From NCBI RefSeq assembly GCF_000270305.1, contig NC_015737.1, forward strand, positions 2,604,501 through 2,668,500: a stretch of 64,000 nt of DNA, given 5' to 3'. The notes beneath the pieces are model-generated. The model ran no database searches and was not told the origin of the DNA. It saw only the letters and a list, made by a program, of their open reading frames with translations. Made by a program: the position numbers and the translations under genes. The number at the start of each line of letters is the position of its first letter. Position 1 is the stretch's first letter. The DNA is from Clostridium sp. SY8519. Lineage in GTDB: Bacteria; Bacillota; Clostridia; Lachnospirales; Lachnospiraceae. Positions 46,745-55,051 of this stretch are shown piece after piece.

Positions 46745-47517
46745 GCCTGTTTCTCCTCCATACGGGAATGCAGAATATCCAGAATCTGCGTCAGTTCCTC
46801 AAAAGGGATCTGCCCCGGAGCGGATTCTGCTCCGCATGTGCCGAAAGTGATGGCCGATCCTGTCAGTTCTCCGGATATCCGCGAAAGCACGCCGAGATTT
46901 CCCATGGCCATTGTCACCACCACCAGCTCCGGATACTGCCGGCCGGTATCCTCGGTAAACTTCATCAAACGCAGCACATCTTCCCGGCTCTTCGGATAAA
47001 CCGCTATCTTTGCTATATCCGCGCCGCCGTTGTACATCTGGTCCATCAGCATATGGAGAATCCGGTCATCCGGTGTTTTCTCAAAGTCGTGATGGGACGC
47101 GATAACCCGGACCCCCTTCTTTTTCAGACGGGCAATTTCCCGGATGGGTTTCGACGCTTCAAAAAACTCCAGATCCACAAAATCCACCAGTCCCCCGGAA
47201 GCTGCCATCTCATTCAGACGGATAATCAGCTTTTCATCGATGGCGGCATGTCCGCCCTGATGTACGGTGCGGATGGAAAAAAGAAGCACGGTATCCTTCA
47301 GGATCTCTCTCAGCTGCCTGAGCACCGTCTCCACTGCGTCCATTTCTGCCAGCTGTGCAAAACAGTCTGCCCGCCATTCCACCATGGAAACCTGCAGTTT
47401 CGCCAGCCTGCGCGCCTGTTCCAGAATGCCTTCCGCATCTTTTTCCACGATTGGGATACAGATCACCGGCTTTCCGCTTCCAAAGGTGATCCCCCTTACT
47501 TCAAATGAACCATTCAT
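46741..47517 (-). CDS. aroD: 3-dehydroquinate dehydratase, type I
   Basis: The product is 258 aa from ATG 47515-47517. The frame is open far upstream, antisense to aroE, but that part is not homologous and lies beyond the promoter. Catalytic residues align with the type I enzyme: His143 in ASHHDFEKTP and Schiff-base Lys170 in DIAKIAVYP; VEWRAD near 46-51 binds the carboxylate. It dehydrates 3-dehydroquinate. The near-consensus promoter at 47630-47658 serves aroD-aroK. Confidence 0.96.
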   Translation of the reverse strand: MNGSFEVRGITFGSGKPVICIPIVEKDAEGILEQARRLAKLQVSMVEWRADCFAQLAEMDAVETVLRQLREILKDTVLLFSIRTVHQGGHAAIDEKLIIRLNEMAASGGLVDFVDLEFFEASKPIREIARLKKKGVRVIASHHDFEKTPDDRILHMLMDQMYNGGADIAKIAVYPKSREDVLRLMKFTEDTGRQYPELVVVTMAMGNLGVLSRISGELTGSAITFGTCGAESAPGQIPFEELTQILDILHSRMEEKQA

Positions 47518-47605
47518 ATCTCTCTCTTCTGTACTCCCGGATGTCTGATCTGCTGATTCCTCCGGCACAGACTGCGGGGATCCGCTGCCTGTCAGGAGGG
47601 AATCA

Positions 47606-47639
47606 TTGACTGGTAATCCTATCTGAAACAGTATATAAT
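47606..47639 (+). promoter_or_regulatory. Promoter region of aroE-aroF
   Basis: A perfect TATAAT lies at 47634-47639. The upstream TTGACT (47606-47611) is 22 bp away, too far for a classical -35, so this promoter may be weak or factor-dependent. The transcript would begin with a CTGTGTC-AAA-GACACAG hairpin. Confidence 0.45.
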
Positions 47640-47658
47640 AGAACAGCACCTGTGTCAA
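47630..47658 (-). promoter_or_regulatory. Promoter of aroD-aroK
   Basis: TTGACA at 47653-47658, 17-bp spacer, TATACT at 47630-47635. Its -10 overlaps the plus-strand TATAAT that serves aroE. Confidence 0.75.
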
Positions 47659-47715
47659 AGACACAGCTGCGGGAACCAATCCACAGCTATGATTTACAGA
47701 AGGAAACCGATTACC

Positions 47716-48585
47716 ATGATAGAAATTACCGGAAAAACAAGGCTTACCGGACTGATTGGCACCCCGGTTGCCCACAGCATTTCCCCTCAGATGCACAACG
47801 AAGCCTTTCGCACCCTCGGCCTCGATTATGTATACCTGGCCTTTGACGTCTCCAGAGAGCATCTGGCAGACGCAGTCAGAGGGCTCAAAGAGATCGGCAT
47901 TCGCGGGTTTAATGTCACCATGCCCCATAAGCAGGCGGTTGCGAAGCTGGCGGACGAGCTGACGCCTGCCGCGCAGATTGCCGGTGCCTGCAATACCGTC
48001 ATCAATGAAGACGGCCGGCTGATCGGACATACCACCGACGGCATCGGTTTTATGGACGCTGTGCGGGATGCCGGCTATGAAATCACCGGCAAACGCATGA
48101 CGATTCTCGGATGCGGCGGCGCGTCCACTGCGATCTGCGCCCAGGCTGCTTTAGACGGCGTATCATCCATCGCGATCTTCGAGCAGCCTGCGGAACCCTT
48201 CGCTTCCCACGCCAGGGCGTTTGCTTCCAGAGTCATGGAACATACCGCCTGCGAAGTGACCGTTCACGATATTACAGATCCGGAAGATCTCCGCAGCTGC
48301 ATTGCCGCATCCGATCTGCTTACCAATGCGACCAATGTAGGCATGGCTCCCAATACGGAGGGCTGCCTGATCCCGGATTCCTCTTTTCTGCGCCCGGGGC
48401 TGATTGTATGTGACATTATCTACAATCCCCAGCACACGAAACTGTATCAGATGGCGGAAGCCGCCGGCTGCTCAGTGTTCAACGGCATGTATATGCTTCT
48501 GTTCCAGGGCGCCGCATCCTTCCAGTGCTGGACCGGCAGGCAGATGCCCGTCGAGCATATCCGCGCGAAATATTTTACTGTCTGA
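47716..48585 (+). CDS. aroE: Shikimate dehydrogenase
   Basis: The product is 289 aa from ATG 47716, with AGAAGGA about 11 nt upstream; an ATG at 47689 has no RBS. Substrate-binding and catalytic motifs are SISPQMHNEAF near 21-31 and NVTMPHKQA with catalytic Lys72. The NADP loop is GCGGAS near 133. It reduces 3-dehydroshikimate. It is one of only two protein genes on the plus strand and is followed 21 bp later by aroF. Confidence 0.95.
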   Translation: MIEITGKTRLTGLIGTPVAHSISPQMHNEAFRTLGLDYVYLAFDVSREHLADAVRGLKEIGIRGFNVTMPHKQAVAKLADELTPAAQIAGACNTVINEDGRLIGHTTDGIGFMDAVRDAGYEITGKRMTILGCGGASTAICAQAALDGVSSIAIFEQPAEPFASHARAFASRVMEHTACEVTVHDITDPEDLRSCIAASDLLTNATNVGMAPNTEGCLIPDSSFLRPGLIVCDIIYNPQHTKLYQMAEAAGCSVFNGMYMLLFQGAASFQCWTGRQMPVEHIRAKYFTV

Positions 48586-48606
48586 CACTTGCATAAGGAG
48601 AATCCC

Positions 48607-49635
48607 ATGAGTTTTAAGTATTTAAATGAACTGCCCACACCGGAAGAAATCAAATCCCGTTATCCGGTCTCTTCCGAACTGATTGAGGCAAAAAGAAAAA
48701 GAGACGCCGAAATCGCTGCCGTGATCCGCGGCGAATCCGATAAATTCCTGATGATCATCGGTCCCTGCTCCGCGGACAACGAAGACTCCGTCTGCGACTA
48801 CATCAGCCGTCTGGCTCCGATTCAGGAGGAAACAAAGGACCGGCTGATCATCATTCCCCGTATCTATACCAATAAACCGCGTACCACAGGAGAAGGCTAC
48901 AAGGGCATTGCCACTCAGCCGGATCCGGAAGCCGCGCCGGATATGCTGGCCGGTCTCATCGCTGTGCGCAAACTGCATCTGCGTGCCATCGAAGAAACCG
49001 GTCTCTTCTGTGCTGACGAGATGCTCTATCCGGAAAACTGGGACTATCTGGATGACCTGATCTCCTACGTGGCCATCGGCGCCCGTTCTGTGGAGGATCA
49101 GCAGCACCGGCTGACGACCAGCGGCTTCAATATTCCAAGCGGCATGAAAAACCCCACCAGCGGCGACTTCAGTGTTATGCTGAACTCCGTCTATGCCGCA
49201 CAGCATCCCCACCATTTTGTACACCGGGGATGGGAAGTGGATACCGACGGCAATCCGCTGGCCCATGTCATCCTTCGCGGCGCTGTCAACAAGCGGGGGG
49301 AAAGCAACCCGAACTACCACTACGAGGATCTGACCCGCTTAATCAGCATGTATCAGGCCATGGATCTGAAAAACCCCGCCTGCATCATTGACACCAACCA
49401 CAACAATTCCGGCAAAAAATACCAGGAACAGGTGCGTATTTCCAAAGAAGTCCTGCACAACCGCCGGGAAAACACCGCCATCCGCACCATGGTCAAAGGC
49501 CTGATGATTGAGTCCTACATCGAACCGGGAAATCAGAAAATCGGCGAACACATCTACGGCAAATCCATCACCGATCCCTGCCTTGGTTTTGAGGATTCCA
49601 AAGAGCTGATTTATTATGTGGCAGAACACTGCTAG
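48607..49635 (+). CDS. aroF: 3-deoxy-7-phosphoheptulonate (DAHP) synthase, type I
   Basis: The product is 342 aa from ATG 48607, 6 nt after AAGGAG. The class I AroFGH signature is present: IGPCSADNEDSV near 53, IPRIYTNKPRTTGEGYKG near 82, and the metal/substrate segment IIDTNHNNSGKK near 260. It condenses PEP and erythrose-4-phosphate, the committed step of the aromatic pathway. Which amino acid inhibits it cannot be told. Its stop overlaps the stop of the convergent Nudix gene. Confidence 0.95.
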   Translation: MSFKYLNELPTPEEIKSRYPVSSELIEAKRKRDAEIAAVIRGESDKFLMIIGPCSADNEDSVCDYISRLAPIQEETKDRLIIIPRIYTNKPRTTGEGYKGIATQPDPEAAPDMLAGLIAVRKLHLRAIEETGLFCADEMLYPENWDYLDDLISYVAIGARSVEDQQHRLTTSGFNIPSGMKNPTSGDFSVMLNSVYAAQHPHHFVHRGWEVDTDGNPLAHVILRGAVNKRGESNPNYHYEDLTRLISMYQAMDLKNPACIIDTNHNNSGKKYQEQVRISKEVLHNRRENTAIRTMVKGLMIESYIEPGNQKIGEHIYGKSITDPCLGFEDSKELIYYVAEHC

Positions 49636-50171
49636 TGTGTTTTTGCGTAGTAGGCAAGAATCGCCGCAGCGGTCTTGGAGTCCTGTATCTCACCGGACAG
49701 GACCTTTTCCTTCAGTGCCTGCAGTGTCCATGTTTCGGTCTGAATAAACTCAAACTCATCCAGATGCTGCTCTTTGCTGTGTTTCAGTCCTTCTGCCAGA
49801 TAAACGGGTATGACCTCATTGCAGAAGGCCACTGTGGTAGCCACAGTAAGCAGCGGCGTCAGGGACTCCGCCTGATACCCGGTTTCCTCTTCCAGTTCCC
49901 GGGCGGCGCAGATCTTCGGATCTTCCTCCCGCCCGTTTCTGGCGCCGGCCGGAATTTCCAGCGTATCGCGATCCAGCGCGTTTCTGTGCTGACGCACCAG
50001 AAGAATTTTTCCATCCGGCAGCACCGGCAGCACTGCCGCCGCTCCCATTCTGTGTTCGATATAATCCCAGGCTGTGTTTTTGCCGTCCGGCGCTTCCATG
50101 GTATCTTCATAAAAATCCACAATCGCGCCCCTGTATTTCAGCCTGCGTTCCTTCCGTTTCATTTGTTCCAT
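49632..50171 (-). CDS. Nudix hydrolase, ADP-ribose pyrophosphatase type
   Basis: The 179-aa protein has a full Nudix box (about 87-109: GARNGREEDPKICAARELEEETGY) and the ADP-ribose-type Pro-rich context further on. It resembles NudF/YqkG, which splits ADP-ribose to AMP and ribose phosphate. It is the last gene of the que operon, 22 bp after queF, and its stop overlaps that of aroF on the other strand (convergent, 3-4 bp). A role in queuosine metabolism is not implied by the family. Confidence 0.85.
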   Translation of the reverse strand: MEQMKRKERRLKYRGAIVDFYEDTMEAPDGKNTAWDYIEHRMGAAAVLPVLPDGKILLVRQHRNALDRDTLEIPAGARNGREEDPKICAARELEEETGYQAESLTPLLTVATTVAFCNEVIPVYLAEGLKHSKEQHLDEFEFIQTETWTLQALKEKVLSGEIQDSKTAAAILAYYAKTH

Positions 50172-50193
50172 CGCTGTCCTGCTCTCCCTGTGA

Positions 50194-50685
50194 TTACCGG
50201 TTGTCTACCTTTTCCGGATACATGTCATGATGCATCAGGCGGTCCGTGGCCGCGGCCTCCCAGGGAGTGCCTTTTTTCCCATAATTGCAGTAGGGATCAA
50301 TGGACAGTCCGCCTCTCGGCAGGAATTTGCCCCAGACTTCAATATACTTCGGATCCATCACCCGGATTAAGTCCTTCATGATCCGATTGACACAGTCTTC
50401 ATGAAATTCTCCCTGATTGCGGTAGCTGAACAAATATAATTTCAGGGATTTGCTCTCTACCATCCGTTTTCCCGGCACGTAGGAAATCGTAATTGTGGCA
50501 AAATCCGGCTGACCGGTAATCGGACATAAGCTGGTAAATTCCGGGCAGTTGAATTTCACAAAATAATCATTGTCCGGGTGACGGTTCTCAAAGGTTTCCA
50601 GGATATCCGGATCATAACCTTCCGGGTATTTGACCCCTGCCGCGCCCAGCAGGGTCAGATCTTCTTCTTTTCTTTCAGTGCTCAT
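50194..50685 (-). CDS. queF: NADPH-dependent 7-cyano-7-deazaguanine (preQ0) reductase
   Basis: The product is 163 aa from ATG 50683-50685, which follows AAGGAG at a rather long 11 nt. It is the short, unimodular YkvM-type QueF. The nucleophile Cys54 and Asp61 lie in [17 protein letters not shown], and the NADPH-binding segment is ESKSLKLYL. The FHEDC motif with His95 and Glu96 is intact. It reduces the nitrile of preQ0 to the aminomethyl group of preQ1. An unusual 15-bp tandem repeat separates it from queC. Confidence 0.96.
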   Translation of the reverse strand: MSTERKEEDLTLLGAAGVKYPEGYDPDILETFENRHPDNDYFVKFNCPEFTSLCPITGQPDFATITISYVPGKRMVESKSLKLYLFSYRNQGEFHEDCVNRIMKDLIRVMDPKYIEVWGKFLPRGGLSIDPYCNYGKKGTPWEAAATDRLMHHDMYPEKVDNR

Positions 50686-50715
50686 ACTGATCGATACTCC
50701 TTCGCATTTTTTCAT

Positions 50716-50806
50716 ATTTTACCGCATTCTATCCTGATGCACTCCACACCGATGCTTTCCATTGCGTTCCATACCGATACGTTCCATACCGATATATGCA
50801 TACCAG
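50716..50806 (-). repeat. Degenerate 15-bp tandem repeat between queC and queF
   Basis: On the minus strand TATCGGTATGGAACG occurs twice without change, followed by diverged units CAATGGAAAG, CATCGGTGTGGAGTG and CATCAGGATAGAATG, ending just before the queF RBS. It has no clear hairpin and no long ORF. Confidence 0.6.
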
Positions 50807-50823
50807 TGCATTCTGCCGCAGCA

Positions 50824-51504
50824 TCAGTCAAGGGCCGGGTCTTTCACCCCGTTCGCCGCAAAAGCCTGCGCCCGGTCCCGGCAGGTGCCGCAGACGCCGC
50901 AGGGGCGTTCCCCGCCTTCATAGCAGCTCCAGGTCAGTTCATAGGGCACCTCCAGAGACAGGCCGATCTTCACCACCTCTGCCTTCGGCATACGGATAAA
51001 GGGGGCCTTTATTTTCAGCTGTTTTCCGCTGCCCTCATAAACGGCCCGGTCCATGGCTTCATAGAATTCCAGGCTGCAGTCCGGGTATGCGCTGCCTGCC
51101 GCATCATCCGCATGGGCGCCGTACCAGATTTCCCCGCAGTTTTTTGACAGCGCCACACTTGCTGCACTGGAAAGGAACAGCCCGTTGCGGAACGGAACAT
51201 AGGTGGACACGGGTCTCCCTTCTGCTCCCTGCTGCTGCTGCGCGTAACTTTCCTTGGGAATTTCCTGATCGGAATGGCTCAGCAGCGAACAGTCACTGTA
51301 TGCAAAAATCTTCTCCAGATTCTGGTAAATGTGCTCCACCCCATAGTATTCCGCTATCTTTTTCGATGCTTCCAGTTCCTTTGTATGCTTCTGTCCGTAT
51401 GAAACAGACAGCGCAATTACGTTTTCCTTTCCATAGGCATCCACTGCCATGGCCAGACATGTTGTGCTGTCCACGCCGCCGCTGGACAATACCATCGCCT
51501 TCAT
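50824..51504 (-). CDS. queC: 7-cyano-7-deazaguanine synthase
   Basis: The product is 226 aa from ATG 51502-51504, 7 nt after AAGGAG. The ATP-pyrophosphatase loop is SSGGVDSTT (about 7-15), and the structural zinc is bound by Cys194, Cys202, Cys205 and Cys208 (SCYEGGERPCGVCGTC). It converts 7-carboxy-7-deazaguanine and ammonia into preQ0. It lies between folE and queF in pathway-compatible order. A frame of six more codons exists upstream but has no RBS. Confidence 0.97.
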   Translation of the reverse strand: MKAMVLSSGGVDSTTCLAMAVDAYGKENVIALSVSYGQKHTKELEASKKIAEYYGVEHIYQNLEKIFAYSDCSLLSHSDQEIPKESYAQQQQGAEGRPVSTYVPFRNGLFLSSAASVALSKNCGEIWYGAHADDAAGSAYPDCSLEFYEAMDRAVYEGSGKQLKIKAPFIRMPKAEVVKIGLSLEVPYELTWSCYEGGERPCGVCGTCRDRAQAFAANGVKDPALD

Positions 51505-51622
51505 TCTTTCTCTCCTTTCCATTCCGCGGACTGCCGCCGCAGTCCGAAACGGTCTGCTGCTTCACCGGTTTCCGTACAGTCGCGTCCACCGGATCCGTCC
51601 GCCAATGCGGCGGGGATCTGTT

Positions 51623-52207
51623 TTACCGGTTCCCGTACAGACGCATCTGAAGCGCCGGATCCGTTTCAAAACGTCCCCGCAGGGTGCTGGTGGATGTCCG
51701 GGCCGTACTCTTTTTGATCCCTCTGGCTGTCATACAGCTGTGACATCCGTCGATCAGTACCGCCACATCTTCGGATCCGGTTACTTCCTGTATGATTTCC
51801 GCAATATCCGTACCGATGCGCTCCTGCAGCTGCAGACGTTTGGATACCATATCCGCGATCCGGGCCACTTTGCTCAGCCCGATCACCCTGTCTTTCGGCA
51901 GATACGCCACCGTGACTTTCATGTCATACATCAGGGCCATATGGTGTTCACAGTAACTGAAGATATCGATGTCACGGATAATCACCAGATCATTGCTGCT
52001 CTTTGAAAAACTGAGCTTATCTTCAAATGTCTTGTTGAACATCTCCGCAATCTCATGATTGGTGTAATTCATCCCTTCAAATACTTCTTCATACATACGG
52101 GCCACTCTGTCAGGTGTCTCTTTCAGGCCTTCTCGGTCCGGATCATCTCCGAGCGCTTCCAGCAGCCCTCTGATGTGCATTTTTATTGCTTCCCGGTCAA
52201 TTGCCAT
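51623..52207 (-). CDS. folE: GTP cyclohydrolase I
   Basis: The 194-aa T-fold enzyme opens GTP to 7,8-dihydroneopterin triphosphate. Zinc ligands are Cys86 and His89 (SYCEHHMA) and the cysteine of CHSCMTARG near 155-158. [15 protein letters not shown] matches the substrate region. Its position between queE and queC indicates it feeds queuosine (via QueD) as well as, or instead of, folate. It starts 3 bp beyond the queE stop with GGAG 8 nt upstream. Confidence 0.97.
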   Translation of the reverse strand: MAIDREAIKMHIRGLLEALGDDPDREGLKETPDRVARMYEEVFEGMNYTNHEIAEMFNKTFEDKLSFSKSSNDLVIIRDIDIFSYCEHHMALMYDMKVTVAYLPKDRVIGLSKVARIADMVSKRLQLQERIGTDIAEIIQEVTGSEDVAVLIDGCHSCMTARGIKKSTARTSTSTLRGRFETDPALQMRLYGNR

Positions 52208-52210
52208 TGT

Positions 52211-52888
52211 CTATACTCCTCTTTTCTCCGGATCCCAGATCACTTTGTGGATCTGAATCTGCAGGTTTACATTATTCATTTCATATTTTTTCATATATTC
52301 CACGATGGTTTCCGGATCAATCGAACCGAAAACAGGGCTCAGATACACGTGACAGCGTACCGTCAGGTCATAGGCACGGATCACTTCCCGGGCCCGATCC
52401 AGATCCTGCCGGTCAGAAACCACAAATTTTACGGTATCGCAGGGTCTGACCCGTGTAAGATTTTCCATACACATGAAGGATTCCATGCCGCTTCCCGGCA
52501 ATTTGTAATCCATGGTAAATGTCACTTTTTCTCCCCAGGCTTCGGAGGACGGCAGCGCAGCGGTTCCGTTTGTTTCCACTTCAATCCGCAGCTGATCCGT
52601 CCGGGCCAGATACTCCAGCAGATGGATGATGCCTGGCTGGATTAAAGGTTCACCTCCGGTAACTGTCAGATTCGTTATGCCGCTCTTTCGCACCTGGGCG
52701 AGGATTTCCGCGTCACTCATCCGGATCACCGGAGTATCCGGCTGATTTGCCCATGCGGTATCGCAGTAGCTGCAGGCAATATTACAGCCTGCAAATCGCA
52801 GAAACTGTGCCAGCTGGCCGGCCCGGACGCCTTCCCCGTTAATGCTGGTAAACAGCTCTGCCACTTGATAGTAATACGTTTCTTCCAT
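52211..52888 (-). CDS. queE: 7-carboxy-7-deazaguanine synthase (radical SAM)
   Basis: The product is 225 aa from ATG 52886-52888, 7 nt after AAGGAG; the open frame up to 52975 overlaps queD and lacks homology. The radical-SAM cluster ligands are Cys35, Cys39 and Cys42 in CNIACSYC, and GGEP lies near 80. It rearranges 6-carboxytetrahydropterin to 7-carboxy-7-deazaguanine. It sits directly after queD in the operon. Confidence 0.96.
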   Translation of the reverse strand: MEETYYYQVAELFTSINGEGVRAGQLAQFLRFAGCNIACSYCDTAWANQPDTPVIRMSDAEILAQVRKSGITNLTVTGGEPLIQPGIIHLLEYLARTDQLRIEVETNGTAALPSSEAWGEKVTFTMDYKLPGSGMESFMCMENLTRVRPCDTVKFVVSDRQDLDRAREVIRAYDLTVRCHVYLSPVFGSIDPETIVEYMKKYEMNNVNLQIQIHKVIWDPEKRGV

Positions 52889-52922
52889 TCTGCCGCTCCT
52901 TCTTCCGGTGCCTGCCGGACTC

Positions 52923-53342
52923 CTATGCTTCATAGATTGCGCAGTTGTTCGGCGTTTCATACACTTCCACTGCACTGACCGGAAACTGAAGGGCAGTCAG
53001 TCGGTCAAAAATGTCTTTGGCAAAATTTTCCGCTGTGGGGCGGAACTCCACCTCCCGCAGGAGAAATCCTTCGCTCTCCAGCGCGGCAACTGTCGTATCC
53101 TTCATACTGTTTTTTTCATAAATCAGCGAATGGTCGAAGTAGGCGCTGATTTCCTTCAGCGCGTCTTTCACCGTTGAAAAATCTTCCACCATCCCCGTAT
53201 CCTGGGGATCCTGACGCAGCCCCTCCCGGCTGATCTGTACCACCACCCGCCAGCGATGGCCGTGAAGATTCCTGCATTTTCCCTGATATCCGGCCAGGAA
53301 ATGCGCCGCGTCAAAATGTGTCTCCGTCTGTATTCTGTACAT
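52923..53342 (-). CDS. queD: 6-carboxy-5,6,7,8-tetrahydropterin synthase
   Basis: The product is 139 aa from ATG 53340-53342, 5 nt after AAGGAG. Zinc ligands are His14, His27 and His29 (HFDAAHF; NLHGHRW), and the catalytic cysteine is Cys23 in GKCRNLHGH. This matches QueD rather than mammalian-type PTPS. It makes carboxy-tetrahydropterin from dihydroneopterin triphosphate. It is the first gene after the putative preQ1 riboswitch and attenuator, so it leads the que operon. Confidence 0.96.
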   Translation of the reverse strand: MYRIQTETHFDAAHFLAGYQGKCRNLHGHRWRVVVQISREGLRQDPQDTGMVEDFSTVKDALKEISAYFDHSLIYEKNSMKDTTVAALESEGFLLREVEFRPTAENFAKDIFDRLTALQFPVSAVEVYETPNNCAIYEA

Positions 53343-53393
53343 ATTTGCTCCTTCCGCGTCTGTAATTCCGGATGCTGCAATTTCTCGCAGATA

Positions 53394-53436
53394 AAAAAGC
53401 TGCAGCAAACTGATTTCTACCAGTGCGCTGCAGCAG
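53394..53436 (-). terminator. Regulatory Rho-independent terminator in the queD leader
   Basis: On the minus strand GCTGCAGCGCACTG pairs with CAGTTTGCTGCAGC (one mismatch, one G-U) around GTAGAAAT and runs into TTTTTT at 53394-53399. It lies between the riboswitch and queD, as expected for an attenuator. Confidence 0.8.
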
Positions 53437-53485
53437 CCCGACGGACAATGAATGGCTCATTTCCTGTTCCTATGCTTCTGTACAG

Positions 53486-53529
53486 CCCTGGTTTTTTTTA
53501 AGGACAGGATGGTGCCAACGAACTGTCCG
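53486..53529 (-). promoter_or_regulatory. preQ1-I riboswitch aptamer upstream of queD
   Basis: On the minus strand P1 is GGACAG/CTGTCC (53523-53528 with 53502-53507). The loop holds TTCGTTGGCACC, and P1 is followed by TTAAAAAAAACCA. The loop TGG (53515-53517) can pair with the tail CCA (53489-53491), the H-type pseudoknot of preQ1-I with its A-rich minor-groove strand. The terminator 50 nt downstream and the queD operon behind it fit a transcriptional OFF switch for preQ1. The loop is somewhat longer than usual. No clear dedicated promoter is visible; the aptamer begins 10 bp after the upstream stop. Confidence 0.7.
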
Positions 53530-53538
53530 TTTTCACAA

Positions 53539-54510
53539 TCAGTTTTCTTTGATCAGATCAAGGATGTAGTACAATCCGCTGCCCAATGCCGGCGCGTCAC
53601 CCAGGTTTTTCTGCTCACCCGTGTGATCCAGCTCAATCAGCTGATTTTCCTGATCTTCCGTTCCGCATGCGATAATGAAATATCTCGCCTGTTTCGTTTT
53701 CGGATTATACACTACATACAGGGCATGCGCAAGTCCCTCTTCCGAAGGAACCGGTACATCAATGGATGCCACCGCCGTATCCTCATCCACATTCAGCAGC
53801 ATTACATCGAAGTCTGAGGCGCCGTAACTGCACGGAATATTTTCTCCATAAGGCTCCTGATACAGCTTTAGGACAAAGGCTTCCCGCTCCTTATCCAGCT
53901 GTTTCATAAACTCCTCGGTCCGGGTCATCAGCAGTTTCGGAAGAATGCCGTACTCGACGTTTTTCCTTGCAAACACAACAAACTCCGCCAGAGACATCTG
54001 CACCTCTTTGGTTCCTTCCGCCTCCGCCGCCGCAAGGTTCTGGTTCATCTCCTGCATGGCCGTGATGAAATTCGGGTGCAGCACCATCTTGGAGGTATAG
54101 GGATTCAGAAGAATGCCCTTGAGCTGAAGCACTTCCTGGGAAGCGATCCGCATCACTTCATCAAAATTCACATTAATCACTACCGGATACTCCTCATCGG
54201 ACGCATCCAGCGCTTCCCGGGATGTAAACGCAGGGGCAAACTGCTCTTTGTTCTGATTTTCCACGAGAATCGGATGCATCTCCGGAGCTTTGCCTTTTTC
54301 AAACAGCTCGCCCCGGTTGATGACCTCCTGCTGCGCCGGGGTCAGTTCCGAATGAAACTTCGCCGGAATCAGCAGACGCGCCGTGCGAATAGTCGTCATC
54401 AGACGCACCAGATTGTCCCGGGTAGCCTCTTTCTGAAATGCGGCAATCGCCGCGTCCAGCTCCGGATTGCTGATATTCAGCGCCTCATCATTTACTCTTT
54501 GTTTACTCAT
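53539..54510 (-). CDS. SseB domain protein
   Basis: The 323-aa protein contains the SseB N-terminal fold (about 15-130: LDAAIAAFQKEATRDNLVRLM, LLIPAKFHSEL, FAPAFTSREALD) and a C-terminal SseB-like domain from about residue 210 (ILPKLLMTRTEEFMKQLDKERE ... VYNPKTKQARYFIIACG). Proteins with this domain are linked to serine sensitivity in E. coli and to secretion-system-associated proteins, but the biochemistry is unknown. It overlaps the upstream gene by 8 bp and immediately precedes the que riboswitch. Confidence 0.75.
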   Translation of the reverse strand: MSKQRVNDEALNISNPELDAAIAAFQKEATRDNLVRLMTTIRTARLLIPAKFHSELTPAQQEVINRGELFEKGKAPEMHPILVENQNKEQFAPAFTSREALDASDEEYPVVINVNFDEVMRIASQEVLQLKGILLNPYTSKMVLHPNFITAMQEMNQNLAAAEAEGTKEVQMSLAEFVVFARKNVEYGILPKLLMTRTEEFMKQLDKEREAFVLKLYQEPYGENIPCSYGASDFDVMLLNVDEDTAVASIDVPVPSEEGLAHALYVVYNPKTKQARYFIIACGTEDQENQLIELDHTGEQKNLGDAPALGSGLYYILDLIKEN

Positions 54511-54976
54511 ACTGACTCTCCATCATGCCGGTTATCATATACTGATTCAGATCAAAGGTTTTGCCGTTTTCCTTGACGGTCACTCTGCCCTGCTCCGTCT
54601 CCAGAATCAGTGCCGCGAAAAGGCCCGGATTTCCTTCGAACATATGGGTGGAATGAATGTGGATATCACAGCGTTTTCCCAGAAACATCTCATAGGGATT
54701 TTTCCCTTCGTCCCAGTTTTCCTCCACAATAAGTTCCTGCTGCCGTTTCAGCTTCCGTTCATTCATGCGGCATTCCGTCAGATCTTTGATAAAGGATTTG
54801 GCTGCAATTCCTTTGCGGTCTTTATACTGGAAATAAATGTAATCTCTGCCTGAGCCGATAATTCCCACCTGCGCATAGCCGATATCATTTCCCACGAATG
54901 TAATGTTGCACCATTTGCCATGCATGGAAGATACATCAAACGCTTTGCCTTTTTCATGTACAATCTTATTTGCCAT
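54503..54976 (-). CDS. Conserved-looking hypothetical protein
   Basis: The 157-aa soluble protein has no signal or membrane segment and no motif I recognise. It opens with KAFDVSSMHGKWCNITFVGNDIG, has a central basic stretch with KLKRQQ, and ends QYMITGMMESQYE. GGAGG precedes the ATG. The 8-bp overlap with the SseB-domain gene means both are made together. The fold looks mixed beta-strand and helix; no function is proposed. Confidence 0.65.
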   Translation of the reverse strand: MANKIVHEKGKAFDVSSMHGKWCNITFVGNDIGYAQVGIIGSGRDYIYFQYKDRKGIAAKSFIKDLTECRMNERKLKRQQELIVEENWDEGKNPYEMFLGKRCDIHIHSTHMFEGNPGLFAALILETEQGRVTVKENGKTFDLNQYMITGMMESQYE

Positions 54977-55051
54977 CTTAAATTCCGCCTCCCGGAAAAA
55001 GCCGGCAGATACGCGCGGCTAAGCAGCTTTGCAGGTCTGCCGGTGTGTTTC

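Noticed and set aside
47518..48030. Long N-terminal extension of aroD (minus strand) across aroE
   Set aside because: The extension is antisense to a well-supported aroE, lies upstream of the aroD promoter and has no homology. AroD residues His143 and Lys170 fit numbering from 47517.
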